From JABDJZ01 sp047619685 (GTDB lineage: Bacteria; Bacteroidota; Rhodothermia; Rhodothermales; UBA10348): a stretch of 64,000 bases of DNA. The stretch spans positions 1-64,000 of the forward strand of contig JBLHLC010000013.1 in the NCBI GenBank assembly GCA_047619685.1, in the 5' to 3' direction. Position 1 is the stretch's first letter. Every line of letters starts with the position of its first letter. The notes beneath the pieces are model-generated. The model had not been told where the DNA came from. It searched no databases and saw only the letters and a list, made by a program, of their open reading frames with translations. The translations under genes were made by a program, and so were the position numbers. Shown one piece after another: positions 16,587-25,004 of this stretch.

Positions 16587-18947
16587 TTAGGAGTCCACCT
16601 GACGGAAGCGCAGCAGAAACATGCCTTCGCCCTGGCTGGAAACGGCAATGATCCCGCTCTTGAAGTAGGGATAGTTGCTCCAGGAACCGCCGAATCCCGC
16701 GGCATCCTCGGCATAGGGAGCCGTGTCAAAGCTGCCGACCTCTACTGGATTCACCGGATCGGTGATGTCCAGTATGCGAAGACCAGCCTGGTAGTTGGAC
16801 TCGTAGAGGTACTTGCCGCGGACATACAGATTGTGATCACTGGCGCCTGAGTCCAGGTAGAACTCGTTCACCAACTGAGGGTCGTCGAGATCCTGCATGT
16901 CCCACACCAGCGTCCGCGTCCGGTCCACGGCTCCGTTCATCTCGTCTAGCTCATCGTTCATGTAGAAGTACGAATGGCTCTCATCCAGCCAGCCCTGGTG
17001 CGTGTAGTGCGTCATTGGGTATGTCGCAAGCGCCACTGTCGTTGGGGCGGTCTTGTCCGTGACGTCTGATATCACCAAAGACTTCCCGTTGGACGAAAGG
17101 CAGATTTCCTGGCCGGCGTGGTCTGCATCCGGACCATGGTAGAGGACGCACTGTGCATCGTGTGTACTGCCTGACCGAGCCTCGGAAAAACAACCGGCAA
17201 AGGTTGGGTTGACGGGATCCCTGATATCAATCATGTGGCTCTGGCCCTCGCAGGTCTCGCCGCCAGACCCGTTGCCCACCGCGTAGGCAAACCCGGTGTC
17301 TTCGTTGATGACGATATTGTGGGTCGAAGCCGTTCCAGAGTAATGTGCCGTTTCCACCAGCGCGACCGGCATGTCTTCCGGGGCTATGTCCCGCAACTGC
17401 GTCAGGTCAAGAATCTGGACTCCGTGCTCACCGGAACCGTCAGCCACTATGAATGCGTGGTTCTTGTAGACCTTGACGTCTCGCCAGGTGGCCCCTGGAG
17501 AACCCTCTGTACGCATCAGTTCTCCCACGTAGACCGGATTCCCTGGGTCCGAAATGTTGATAAACGCGGTTCCGTCTGTGCGCCCCTGGAGCACCCACTC
17601 GTGCCCCGTTTCCGGATCTTCCCATCCCCAGATGTCCGTGAGTGTGACGCCGCGCGCCGAGGTAAGCTCGTTGGTCGAAATCATGGAGACCATGTCCACG
17701 TTGTCACAATCGAAAAGGCCCGCGCTCCCGTCTTCGCAGTCCACCTGATCTCCCCGAATCGAAGCCATGCGACCCACCGGCGGGGCCAGCGTGCCGGTTG
17801 CTACCCATCCGCCTTCCGTGCGCTCGAATACGGTCGCGATGCCCGCCTCGTAGTCGGCCGAGGGCGATCCGACGGCTACCGCATCATCAGCAATGGCCAG
17901 GCCCGTTCCGAAGCCGCGCCTCGCCCGGTCATCCGGTGCCTCCAGTTGGGTTGCCGTCTCGCCCTCAAAGAGCCACACGCCTCGCCGAGCGGCCGCTAGG
18001 ACCATGCCGCCGTGGGCCGCGATCCCGCTCCCGAGCCCGGAAACCGGCCGCTCAGAATCGTCAGCGGCCGTAGCAGAGGCCGATGCCTCCAGCCGCTCCA
18101 TTTCGCCCCAAGTGCCGTGCTCGTCCTGTTGGAAGCGGAGGACGGCGTTTAGTCCGGGTACCCCCGCATAGAGAATCCCACCGTCGTAGGCCAAGGCCCT
18201 GCCAAGGCCGCTTCCGTCGGTTAGGCCTTCAGTGGTGAGCCGGCCCTCAGGCACCAACTGGCCTTCCTTGCTGACATAGACATCTACAGCACCCTTGCCC
18301 TCGTCTGCCCCCGGGATGCCGATGAAGATCCGTGCGGCCAAGTCGCCCACGATTGCGTAGCCGAACCCTTCCCCTTCAGTACCTCGAAGGACGGTGGCTT
18401 CCTGCCCGTCGAAACCAAACAGGTGGACCGCACCTGTATTGGTGTTGGAGTTGAACGAGGTTGTAGCGAAGTGCCTCGCCGCAAAAGACAACGTTTGGGT
18501 TCTCCGACCACCACGCGCATAGGCCCCGCCTACTTCAAATCCTTCGTCCAATCTGGCAGGTTTTACGGTGGCCAGTAGTTCGTACGCCCCCTGCTCGTTG
18601 ACCTGGTAGATGTAAGAGGCATCCTGCCCGGGAGCCCCAACGGCGATGTGAGGACCATGGAAGAGCACCGACCGGCCGTAGTTATCGCCGACTGCGGGTT
18701 CTGGTGCCTGCAAGGTGCCCACCACCGCCCACTCGCCCGCTTCATTGCGCGCGTAACGGAAAACGGTACCCCCTGCCTCTGCCCCGGCTGGCCATCCAGT
18801 AGGCGCCGAGCCTACGATGAACTCGGATCCGAGGCCCGCAATGGTCCCGCCGAAACCGGCGCCCGCGGTCGCTTCCGGTGACCCCGGCTGTGCATGCGCG
18901 GCAGAGACAATCAGTAAGAGCGAGACGAAAAGAGAAAGGCGTTGCAT
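16587..18947 (-). CDS. secreted choice-of-anchor-B family protein (FG-GAP plus LVIVD repeats)
   Basis: A 786-residue protein with Sec signal MQRLSLFVSLLLIVSAAHAQ. Residues about 25-380 hold FG-GAP-like repeats (VGDNYGRSVLFHGPHIAVGAPG, GSGLGRALAYDGGILYAGVPG, GFGTGLAIADDAVAVGSPSADYEAG). Residues about 400-780 are the choice-of-anchor-B domain with LVIVD strands (FINISDPGNPVYVGEL, VQILDLTQLRD, LRILDITDPVNPVEVGSF). Proteins of this architecture are exported and often carry varied C-terminal anchors; here none is visible, so it is probably secreted or periplasmic. The frame could extend 34 codons upstream, but the signal fixes the start at 18947. Convergent with the membrane-protein gene and divergent from the DUF885-like gene. 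Confidence 0.85.
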   Translation of the reverse strand: MQRLSLFVSLLLIVSAAHAQPGSPEATAGAGFGGTIAGLGSEFIVGSAPTGWPAGAEAGGTVFRYARNEAGEWAVVGTLQAPEPAVGDNYGRSVLFHGPHIAVGAPGQDASYIYQVNEQGAYELLATVKPARLDEGFEVGGAYARGGRRTQTLSFAARHFATTSFNSNTNTGAVHLFGFDGQEATVLRGTEGEGFGYAIVGDLAARIFIGIPGADEGKGAVDVYVSKEGQLVPEGRLTTEGLTDGSGLGRALAYDGGILYAGVPGLNAVLRFQQDEHGTWGEMERLEASASATAADDSERPVSGLGSGIAAHGGMVLAAARRGVWLFEGETATQLEAPDDRARRGFGTGLAIADDAVAVGSPSADYEAGIATVFERTEGGWVATGTLAPPVGRMASIRGDQVDCEDGSAGLFDCDNVDMVSMISTNELTSARGVTLTDIWGWEDPETGHEWVLQGRTDGTAFINISDPGNPVYVGELMRTEGSPGATWRDVKVYKNHAFIVADGSGEHGVQILDLTQLRDIAPEDMPVALVETAHYSGTASTHNIVINEDTGFAYAVGNGSGGETCEGQSHMIDIRDPVNPTFAGCFSEARSGSTHDAQCVLYHGPDADHAGQEICLSSNGKSLVISDVTDKTAPTTVALATYPMTHYTHQGWLDESHSYFYMNDELDEMNGAVDRTRTLVWDMQDLDDPQLVNEFYLDSGASDHNLYVRGKYLYESNYQAGLRILDITDPVNPVEVGSFDTAPYAEDAAGFGGSWSNYPYFKSGIIAVSSQGEGMFLLRFRQVDS

Positions 18948-19090
18948 GGGCGGGGGCTTTTTGGACAGTCCAGCAAGATAGTGCCTTGCCGCGTGCATGA
19001 TCCAACCTCCTTTCAACCCACGCACGCCCAGCCGCGTGGCATCAAACATGCAATTGCGCTAGTTTGCTGGCCCACCTTTCCCAGTCCGAT

Positions 19091-20722
19091 ATGCGCGCCC
19101 TCCTCCTCGCCCCGCTTTTGACGCTCTCCGTCCTCGCGATGGGCTGTGCTCAAGAAACCGCAGCGCCAATCGCCTCCGGATCCACCCATGCGCAACTGGT
19201 AGACTTCTACCACGCCTGGCGGGATTTCCAAGCTCCGCCCAAGACCCGCGGGTTTTCTGACTACTCGGCCGCGACCATGGCAGCGCAGTACGAGGCACTC
19301 CCCCGGTGGCAGGCGGCGCTTGCTGACTTTGATACTACAGGCTGGCCCGTCCCTTCGCAGGTTGACTGGCACGTCATCCGTGCAGAAATGTACGGACTGG
19401 ACTTCGACCATCGGGTACTGAAGCCCTGGGCCGAGAACCCGGCATGGTACATCCAGATCTGGATGTCACAGAGCGACACGCCGTCACACGAGGGCCCGGT
19501 GCCCAGTGGGTTCATCGATGTGTGGAAATACGATTTCCCGCTGACCGAGTCCACCGCGGATGAACTGCAGGCAGCCATCGAGACGATCCCCGGATACGTG
19601 ACGCAGGCCATGACCAATCTGACGGGCAACCGGCGCGATGTCTGGCGGATGGGAATCGAGGTGCTACGGGACCAGAATGCCAATCTGGAGCAGGTCCGCA
19701 CCATGGCGGCCGGGGTGTCGCCGTTTCTTTCGCAGGCGATTTCGGATGCCCAGGATGCTACACTGGACGTGGTTGAGTGGCTCGAGGCTGAGCTTCCTTC
19801 CAAGGATGGACCCTCGGGGATTGGCATCGAGAACTACGACTGGTACCTGAAGAACGTCCATCTGAGTCCTTACGGTTGGGCCGACGAGCTCCACATCATG
19901 GAGTCTGATCTGGCCAGCTCCTACACGGCGCTGCGCCTTGAGGAAAACAAGAACCGGTCGTTCCCGCAGAGCTACCCCATCGACAATGCCCGCGACTTCG
20001 AACGCCTACAGCAGGAGGCCGTGACCGAGTTCATCGATTTCTTCCGGGCGAAAGACATCGTGGAAGTGAAGGACTACATGGACCCGGCCTTGCGCGCCAG
20101 GGTCCGGGGCTTCAATCCCGAAGGGCCCGAGCAATTTTTTGCACAGGTGGTGTTTCGCGATCCCATCGTGATGCAGACCCACTGGTATCACTGGATTGAC
20201 CTGGCCCGCACGCGGGACGAGCCAAATCCGAGTCCGATCCGCGACAACGCCCTCCTCTACAACATCTGGGACAGCCGGGCAGAGGGACTGGCTACCGCCA
20301 TGGAGGAAATGATGATGCACGGCGGATTTATTGAGGGACGTCCGCGCTCCAGGGAACTGGTTTGGATACTCGTTGCGCAACGTGCGGCGCGTGCCCAGGC
20401 GGGACTTCGCATGCACTCCAACGAGTGGACCCTTCAGGAGGCGTCTGATTTTGCCGTCGAACGGACGCCCCGAGGCTGGATGACCCAAAACGGGCAACTC
20501 GTTGGTTTTGAGCAGCACCTTTACCTGATGCAGCCCGGATATGGCTCCAGCTACTTGGCCGGCAAGGCGCAGATCGAGCACCTGATGTCGGAGTGGCAGC
20601 ATGTCGAGGGGAGCGCGTTCACCGTCCGTCGCTTCTTTGACACGCTCAACGGGGTTGGCCAGATTCCGGTGTCTCTGGTCGAATGGGAGATGACGGGTAA
20701 TAAACCTGCGCATCTGGAGTGA
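19091..20722 (+). CDS. DUF885-like lipoprotein lacking the HExxH zinc motif
   Basis: A 543-residue exported protein with lipobox LAMGC (Cys19 region). Its helical fold and landmarks follow DUF885 (M32-like): a FYHAWRDF start, NVHLSPYGWADEL in the middle, RAARAQAGLRMHSNEWTLQEASDF and YLMQPGYGSSYLAGKAQIEHL near the C-terminus. In active DUF885 proteins a HExxPGH zinc motif precedes these helices. Here the matching stretch reads QTHWYHWIDLART, so the catalytic motif is absent. It may be a degenerate or repurposed member. Its stop overlaps the next start (GTGA), so it is translationally coupled to the Gre-like gene, an odd pairing of an exported and a cytoplasmic protein. Confidence 0.7.
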   Translation: MRALLLAPLLTLSVLAMGCAQETAAPIASGSTHAQLVDFYHAWRDFQAPPKTRGFSDYSAATMAAQYEALPRWQAALADFDTTGWPVPSQVDWHVIRAEMYGLDFDHRVLKPWAENPAWYIQIWMSQSDTPSHEGPVPSGFIDVWKYDFPLTESTADELQAAIETIPGYVTQAMTNLTGNRRDVWRMGIEVLRDQNANLEQVRTMAAGVSPFLSQAISDAQDATLDVVEWLEAELPSKDGPSGIGIENYDWYLKNVHLSPYGWADELHIMESDLASSYTALRLEENKNRSFPQSYPIDNARDFERLQQEAVTEFIDFFRAKDIVEVKDYMDPALRARVRGFNPEGPEQFFAQVVFRDPIVMQTHWYHWIDLARTRDEPNPSPIRDNALLYNIWDSRAEGLATAMEEMMMHGGFIEGRPRSRELVWILVAQRAARAQAGLRMHSNEWTLQEASDFAVERTPRGWMTQNGQLVGFEQHLYLMQPGYGSSYLAGKAQIEHLMSEWQHVEGSAFTVRRFFDTLNGVGQIPVSLVEWEMTGNKPAHLE

Positions 20723-21231
20723 GCCGGGCATTCGTCAAGGACGACGCCCCGGATGGTCCTCAGATAATTCCGCCCAGACCGGCACTTCCGCCGGGGGTGG
20801 CTAACTATGTCACGCCTCGAGGGCTACGCAAACTCAGAGAGGAGCTGACCGTCCTCGAAGCAAAACGGGGCCAAGTGGGCTCGGCCAAGAACCGCCACAA
20901 TGCGGACGTGGCGCACGAACTCTCCCTTGTCAAGGGTCTCATTGCCCAGTTGGAGAATCGGATCGGAAGTGCGCGTCTGGTAGACCCCGCTGGTCAGCCC
21001 CGTGCCGAGGCGCGCTTTGGCGCGACCATAAACCTGAGGTCAGAGTCCGGCATGGAGCAGACGCTGACGATTGTCGGCGTAGACGAGGCCGAGGCAGCAG
21101 AGGGTCGAATCGGGTTTCTTGCACCCGTGGCCAGGCGAATGACCGGCAAGAAAGTGGGCGCATTCGTCCCGATGCCCTCTCCGAATGGCGAGGAGATCTT
21201 CGAGATCACATCGATCTCCTACCTGGGCTAA
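20719..21231 (+). CDS. short-coil GreA/GreB-family transcription factor
   Basis: A 170-residue protein. The C-terminal FKBP-like Gre domain is clear (FGATINLRSES, TIVGVDEAEAAEGRIGFLAPVARRMTGKKVGAFV). The N-terminal coiled coil (residues 35-80) is about a dozen residues shorter than in E. coli GreA. The tip lacks the GDLxEN acidic motif that delivers Mg ions for RNA cleavage, reading SAKNRHNADVAHEL. It probably binds the RNA polymerase secondary channel without normal cleavage activity, like other Gre-fold regulators. The GTG start overlaps the upstream stop. The end overlaps by 4 bp the stop of the convergent aminotransferase gene. Confidence 0.8.
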   Translation: MSRAFVKDDAPDGPQIIPPRPALPPGVANYVTPRGLRKLREELTVLEAKRGQVGSAKNRHNADVAHELSLVKGLIAQLENRIGSARLVDPAGQPRAEARFGATINLRSESGMEQTLTIVGVDEAEAAEGRIGFLAPVARRMTGKKVGAFVPMPSPNGEEIFEITSISYLG

Positions 21232-22541
21232 GCCGGCACCGGACTGCCCACCGCCAAAACGGCCGCTTCCAGGATCCCCAGACCTTCTTCCAGGTCTTCG
21301 TCCGTGATTACGAGCGGCAGCAGAACGCGAATTACGTTTGCGTACGTCCCCGACGGAAGGACAATCAGTCCGTTCTCGCGACACATAGTGGCGATGGCGC
21401 TGCAGGCATCTCCCGCCGGACGGGAAGGATCTCCGTCGTGACAGAGCTCCATGGCCAGCATGGCCCCCAGTCCACGGACATCGACAACCAGCGGCGAGGC
21501 CTCTCGCAGGCGCTCTAACGACGCCTTGATGCGGATGCCGATCCGGGTCGCCCGGGCATTCAGGTCCTCCTCTTCCATGACCTGGATAGCGGCAAGCGCA
21601 GCCGCACAACAAACCGGGTTTCCTCCATAGGTCCCGCCAATGGTGCTGGGCCCTGCGGCGTCCATCACATCCGCTCGTCCCAGAACGGCTGAAATCGGCA
21701 TACCACCACCCATCGACTTAGCCCAGGTCGAAAGGTCCGGCACCACACCCGCATGCGTTGACGCTGCCCACTCGCCCGTTCTGCAGAATCCGGACTGCAC
21801 CTCGTCGAAGATCAGCATGATCCCGTGCTTGTCGCAGATCGACCGAAGTCCTTCCAGATAACCCTTCGGGGCCACCGCAAATCCGCCTTCGCCCTGCACC
21901 GGCTCCAGAATGATTGCGCAGACCTGATTGGCCGGCACCATGCTCAGAAACGCGTCCTCCATCCGGGCCAACTCCCGTGCAATGAACTCGTCCATGGAAA
22001 GTCCGTCGCCATACCGGAAGTGGTTCGGGTACGGCAGTCTGTACACCTCCGGCGCGAACGGCCCGCAGTTGTTCTTGTACCTGGTTTTGGACGTCAGCGT
22101 CAGCGCCATGAGGGTCCGGCCGTGGAACGCCTCGGAAAAACAGATCACGGCGGGCCTGCCTGTGGCCTGGCGTGCAAACTTGATGGCGTTCTCAACTGCC
22201 TCCGATCCGGAGTTCATGAGTATGGCCTTGGTGCGGTCTCCGTGGGGGAGCAGTTCGATCAGTTTTTCGCACAGCGCCAGATACGGTTCGTAGGTTGCCA
22301 CATGGATCGAGGCATGGATCAGCGACTCGGCCTGCCGCTTGATGGCCTCAACGACGCGCGGATGACAGTGACCCACGTTCAGAACGCCGATCCCGCCAGC
22401 GAAATCGATGTACTCTTTTCCATCGGCGTCCCGCAAGCGGGCTCCCGAACCGCTCGAAGCCGTCAGTTCGTCGGCAAATTGCCCTATTGCGCTGGGTACT
22501 ACGGCTTGGCGCCGCTCCATTAGATTCTTGCTGGTGGCCAT
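21228..22541 (-). CDS. gabT: 4-aminobutyrate aminotransferase-like class III aminotransferase
   Basis: A 437-residue PLP enzyme of fold type I, about the length of E. coli GabT (426). Landmarks are ERRQAVVPSAIGQ at the start, MNSGSEAVENAIKFAR (phosphate cup), EPVQGEGGF, FDEVQSGFCRTG with Asp246, and the PLP lysine Lys275 in TWAKSMGGGMP. It should transfer the amino group from GABA or a related omega-amine to 2-oxoglutarate. No succinate-semialdehyde dehydrogenase is adjacent, so the exact substrate is inferred. Several in-frame starts exist upstream (22565, 22592); I chose 22541 because family similarity begins there. It is divergent from the cyclophilin gene. Confidence 0.85.
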   Translation of the reverse strand: MATSKNLMERRQAVVPSAIGQFADELTASSGSGARLRDADGKEYIDFAGGIGVLNVGHCHPRVVEAIKRQAESLIHASIHVATYEPYLALCEKLIELLPHGDRTKAILMNSGSEAVENAIKFARQATGRPAVICFSEAFHGRTLMALTLTSKTRYKNNCGPFAPEVYRLPYPNHFRYGDGLSMDEFIARELARMEDAFLSMVPANQVCAIILEPVQGEGGFAVAPKGYLEGLRSICDKHGIMLIFDEVQSGFCRTGEWAASTHAGVVPDLSTWAKSMGGGMPISAVLGRADVMDAAGPSTIGGTYGGNPVCCAAALAAIQVMEEEDLNARATRIGIRIKASLERLREASPLVVDVRGLGAMLAMELCHDGDPSRPAGDACSAIATMCRENGLIVLPSGTYANVIRVLLPLVITDEDLEEGLGILEAAVLAVGSPVPA

Positions 22542-22689
22542 ATAGTTATTAGCTGATCGGTTCATTTTACGCCAACGCTCTTCTTCGCGCATCCCGAAAG
22601 TTTCACAGGGTGTCGCCTTCGAATAACCCGTGTAGGCGCGAACAGAGGCGAGGGCCCGCCGTTTGGGTCGAAAATCAGAATCCAAGATC

Positions 22690-23223
22690 ATGGCACTCCA
22701 GGCTCCCGATTCCTTCCAGGTAGATGGCGAAGGCGACCTCTTCGTCCGCTTCAACACCAGCATGGGCACAATGACCGCCCGCCTGCTTGAGAAGGAGGCC
22801 CCCCTGACCGTAGCGAATTTTGTTGGCCTGGCCACGGGTTCAGCCGACTGGCGCGACCCCAAAGGTGGTGATACCGTTCAGCGCCCGTTCTACGACGGCC
22901 TGGTATTCCATCGCGTAATCCCCGAGTTCATGATCCAGTTCGGATGCCCGCTGGGCACCGGTACCGGCGGACCCGGCTACCGTTTCGCCGATGAGTTTGC
23001 CCCCGGCCTGAAGCACGACCGCCCCGGACTTCTCTCCATGGCGAACGCCGGACCCGGCACCAACGGATCCCAGTTCTTCATTACCGAGATCGCCACCCCC
23101 TGGCTTGACGGCAAACACGCCATCTTCGGCGAGATCACCGAAGGCGTAGATCTCATCGTCCAGATTGCCCGCAGCGGCAACGCGAAGGTCAAGATGGAAA
23201 GCGTCGAGGTTTTTCGGGCCTAG
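22690..23223 (+). CDS. cyclophilin-type peptidyl-prolyl cis-trans isomerase
   Basis: A 177-residue cytoplasmic cyclophilin; no signal peptide. Active-site blocks are present: [13 protein letters not shown] (family FHRVIxxFMIQGG), [20 protein letters not shown] and [12 protein letters not shown]. It speeds Xaa-Pro isomerisation during folding. An insertion [17 protein letters not shown] after the [11 protein letters not shown] block is common in Bacteroidota members. The ATG at 22690 is chosen over one nine codons upstream because the family begins near MALQAP. It ends 22 bp from the stop of the convergent phosphatase-like gene. Confidence 0.9.
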   Translation: MALQAPDSFQVDGEGDLFVRFNTSMGTMTARLLEKEAPLTVANFVGLATGSADWRDPKGGDTVQRPFYDGLVFHRVIPEFMIQFGCPLGTGTGGPGYRFADEFAPGLKHDRPGLLSMANAGPGTNGSQFFITEIATPWLDGKHAIFGEITEGVDLIVQIARSGNAKVKMESVEVFRA

Positions 23224-23245
23224 CGGGTCCTCCCGGTCGGCGCTC

Positions 23246-23770
23246 CTAGTCTGCGAAGCGTTCCTGGGCGCGGACGATCAAATCGGCCCACTGCGCCAGT
23301 TCGATTGGATTCCAAACCGGATCCATGGCTTTGCGCGCCTCATGGGGATCCACACCCTGTTTCAGCGTGCGATACAGGTACGTGAAGGCCGACGCCCGCA
23401 TGTTCGCAAAACAATGGACAAAGACCTTCCGGTCCTCGTTCATTTCCATGACGTCGAAGAACATTTCCAGGTCCCGCAAGGAAGGCTCCGTCCATGACAC
23501 CGGGATGTGCACGTAGCTCATTCCACCCTGCACGACCAGGAAGCCTTCAATCCCGTTGCGCTCCAGACTGGCGGTGGCCAGGTTGACGACGACCTCGTAG
23601 CCGGCCTCCACCAGTGAGTTGATTTGGGTGTCCGCTATCTGCCCCGATGTGGCCAGGCGATCCGAGATCTTGACGTAGTTGCGGATGGTGGCCAGGTCCT
23701 CCTCTGCCGTCTGGGCCAGAGTCGGCGCGCACGTGGCCAGGATCAAAAGGGCGAAAAGGAGACGTTTCAT
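23246..23770 (-). CDS. exported protein-tyrosine-phosphatase-like protein with CX4R loop
   Basis: A 174-residue protein with a Sec signal cleaved after TLAQ (residue 20). It resembles the DUF442 / bacterial protein-tyrosine-phosphatase-like family: ISDRLATSGQI at the start, a NLATASLERNG block, YVHIPVSWTEPS, and the phosphate-loop region VHCFANMRASAF near residue 122. The loop is Cys-x4-Arg, one residue shorter than the canonical Cys-x5-Arg. Related bacterial proteins share this short loop, so it is a family trait, and activity on phosphotyrosine is uncertain. The signal peptide places it in the periplasm. It is convergent with the cyclophilin gene. Confidence 0.75.
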   Translation of the reverse strand: MKRLLFALLILATCAPTLAQTAEEDLATIRNYVKISDRLATSGQIADTQINSLVEAGYEVVVNLATASLERNGIEGFLVVQGGMSYVHIPVSWTEPSLRDLEMFFDVMEMNEDRKVFVHCFANMRASAFTYLYRTLKQGVDPHEARKAMDPVWNPIELAQWADLIVRAQERFAD

Positions 23771-23908
23771 CTGGGTGGATGGCTGCTTGGGAGGCAAAGT
23801 ACCCGATTCTGGACGACCGTTGGATAGGGACAAGAGAGTGCCCTGCGTTTTGATCCACCTTTTTGTGGATCTTCCCGTCCCCAAAGGCCCGTTAACCTTT
23901 CTTCCAGC

Positions 23909-23959
23909 ATGCGAAAAACCCTCCTGTTGCTACTGACCTACCTCATTCTGTTCCAGTGA
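23909..23959 (+). CDS. possible 16-residue hydrophobic leader peptide
   Basis: ATG at 23909 opens a frame encoding MRKTLLLLLTYLILFQ, then TGA at 23957. It looks like a bare signal-anchor helix: two positive residues followed by Leu-rich sequence. Its stop overlaps the GTG start of the GNAT gene (GTGA), so translation would be coupled. It could be a real small membrane peptide, a leader controlling the GNAT gene, or chance. No ribosome-binding site is striking. Confidence 0.3.
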   Translation: MRKTLLLLLTYLILFQ

Positions 23960-24453
23960 TTCAGACGGAACGCCTTCACCTCCGGAAACTCACCCTCGAC
24001 GACGCGCCCTTCATCCTGAAACACGTGAATGAGCCCTCGTTCATCGAAAACATCAGGGATTCCGGTGTACGCAACCTGGATGACGCCGAAGGCTATCTGA
24101 CCAAGGGCCCGCTGGCCAGCTACGAGAAATACGGATTCGGGCTTTGCCTAATGGAGCTCCGGGAGTCGAAGACACCCATTGGCATGTGCGGTCTTCTCAA
24201 GCGGGACACACTGGACTTCCCGGACATCGGCTACTCCCTCGACCCGGCCTTCTGGAAGAAAGGCTACGCGTCCGAAGCCGCCGCCGCTGTACTTGACTAC
24301 GGGTTTGGAGAACTCGGAATGACGCGCGTTCTGGCGATTACGTCACCTTCGAATGAGGCGTCCGCGCGGCTGTTGCTACGGCTTGGAATGACGGACGATG
24401 GAGAGGTGGAATACGCCGGGAAACCTGCCCGGATTTTTTCTTTGGTGCGGTAA
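23956..24453 (+). CDS. GNAT N-acetyltransferase, RimJ/RimL-like
   Basis: A 165-residue acetyltransferase that uses acetyl-CoA. It starts IQTERLHLRKLTLDDAPFI, as RimJ/RimL-type members do. It has the core IGMCGLLKRDTLDFPDIGYSLDPAFWKKGYASEAA (acetyl-CoA binding region near residues 75-115) and the helix-turn ITSPSNEASARLLLRLGM near 130. Substrate unknown; the group acetylates protein N-termini or small amines. The GTG start at 23956 overlaps the stop of a possible 16-residue peptide. Downstream lies the large structured gene-free region. Confidence 0.85.
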   Translation: MIQTERLHLRKLTLDDAPFILKHVNEPSFIENIRDSGVRNLDDAEGYLTKGPLASYEKYGFGLCLMELRESKTPIGMCGLLKRDTLDFPDIGYSLDPAFWKKGYASEAAAAVLDYGFGELGMTRVLAITSPSNEASARLLLRLGMTDDGEVEYAGKPARIFSLVR

Positions 24454-25004
24454 CTTTGGTCACCGGGGTACTGCCGGTCGCTGAGGGAGTGCCCCCCGCA
24501 CCTCGCGGAGCCGTGATGGAGTCACTGTTTCGGTAGACCTCGGGCAGGCTGCAAGGGCACGGGGGGCACTCCCTCAACTCCTCACACCACCCCGCTTTGA
24601 AGCGCGGGAAGGAGGTGCCGGGGTCGGGCCATGCCGCCATCCGTCGGGCGCGCCGCAGAGGCCCCCGCCCAACCGACCCCGCCAACCGATGAGCGCACAA
24701 AGTGCGCGACATCACCCAGCACACCGTCAGCCACGCCACGAGCCGCCCCCTGCACTCCCACCCGCGGCCCTTGACGATGGGCGGGACCCTCCCTTCCGCC
24801 CGCGCCTTTGGGGATAGCGAGCGAAGCAAGCGCCTCCGCCGGCCTCGGATTGGCAGCACGCGAGTGGCCGGGGCGTCCCGGGGGCCCTTGGAGCCTGCCC
24901 GAGGTCTAGCGTAACAGTCACTCCATCACGGCTCCGCGAGGCCATCGGGACACCCCGGCCACGCCGGATCCGGCACCTCCGAAATCCCCCGAATGAAACG
25001 CAAC
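24454..25004. repeat. gene-free block of nested and interleaved inverted repeats
   Basis: No gene is seen in these 551 bases. Instead several long complementary pairs occur. Arms 24482-24498 and 24560-24576 are perfect over 17 bp. Arms 24501-24558 and 24884-24941 match at 54 of 58 positions. Arms 24864-24880 and 24946-24962 match 16 of 17. Arms 24611-24621 and 24970-24980 are perfect, as are 24620-24627 and 24673-24680. A 12-bp palindrome lies at 24963-24974. The 58-bp left arm sits inside the loop of the first hairpin, so the pairs are mutually exclusive or interleaved, as in a multi-state RNA or a MITE with subterminal repeats. It could also terminate both convergent neighbouring genes. Confidence 0.7.

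Noticed and set aside
24338..24859. 173-residue minus-strand frame in the structured intergenic block
   Set aside because: Composition follows the inverted repeats, it overlaps the GNAT gene antisense, and there is no domain or ribosome-binding site.
24482..24980. CRISPR array
   Set aside because: The repeats are inverted and of unequal length, with no regular direct repeat-spacer pattern.
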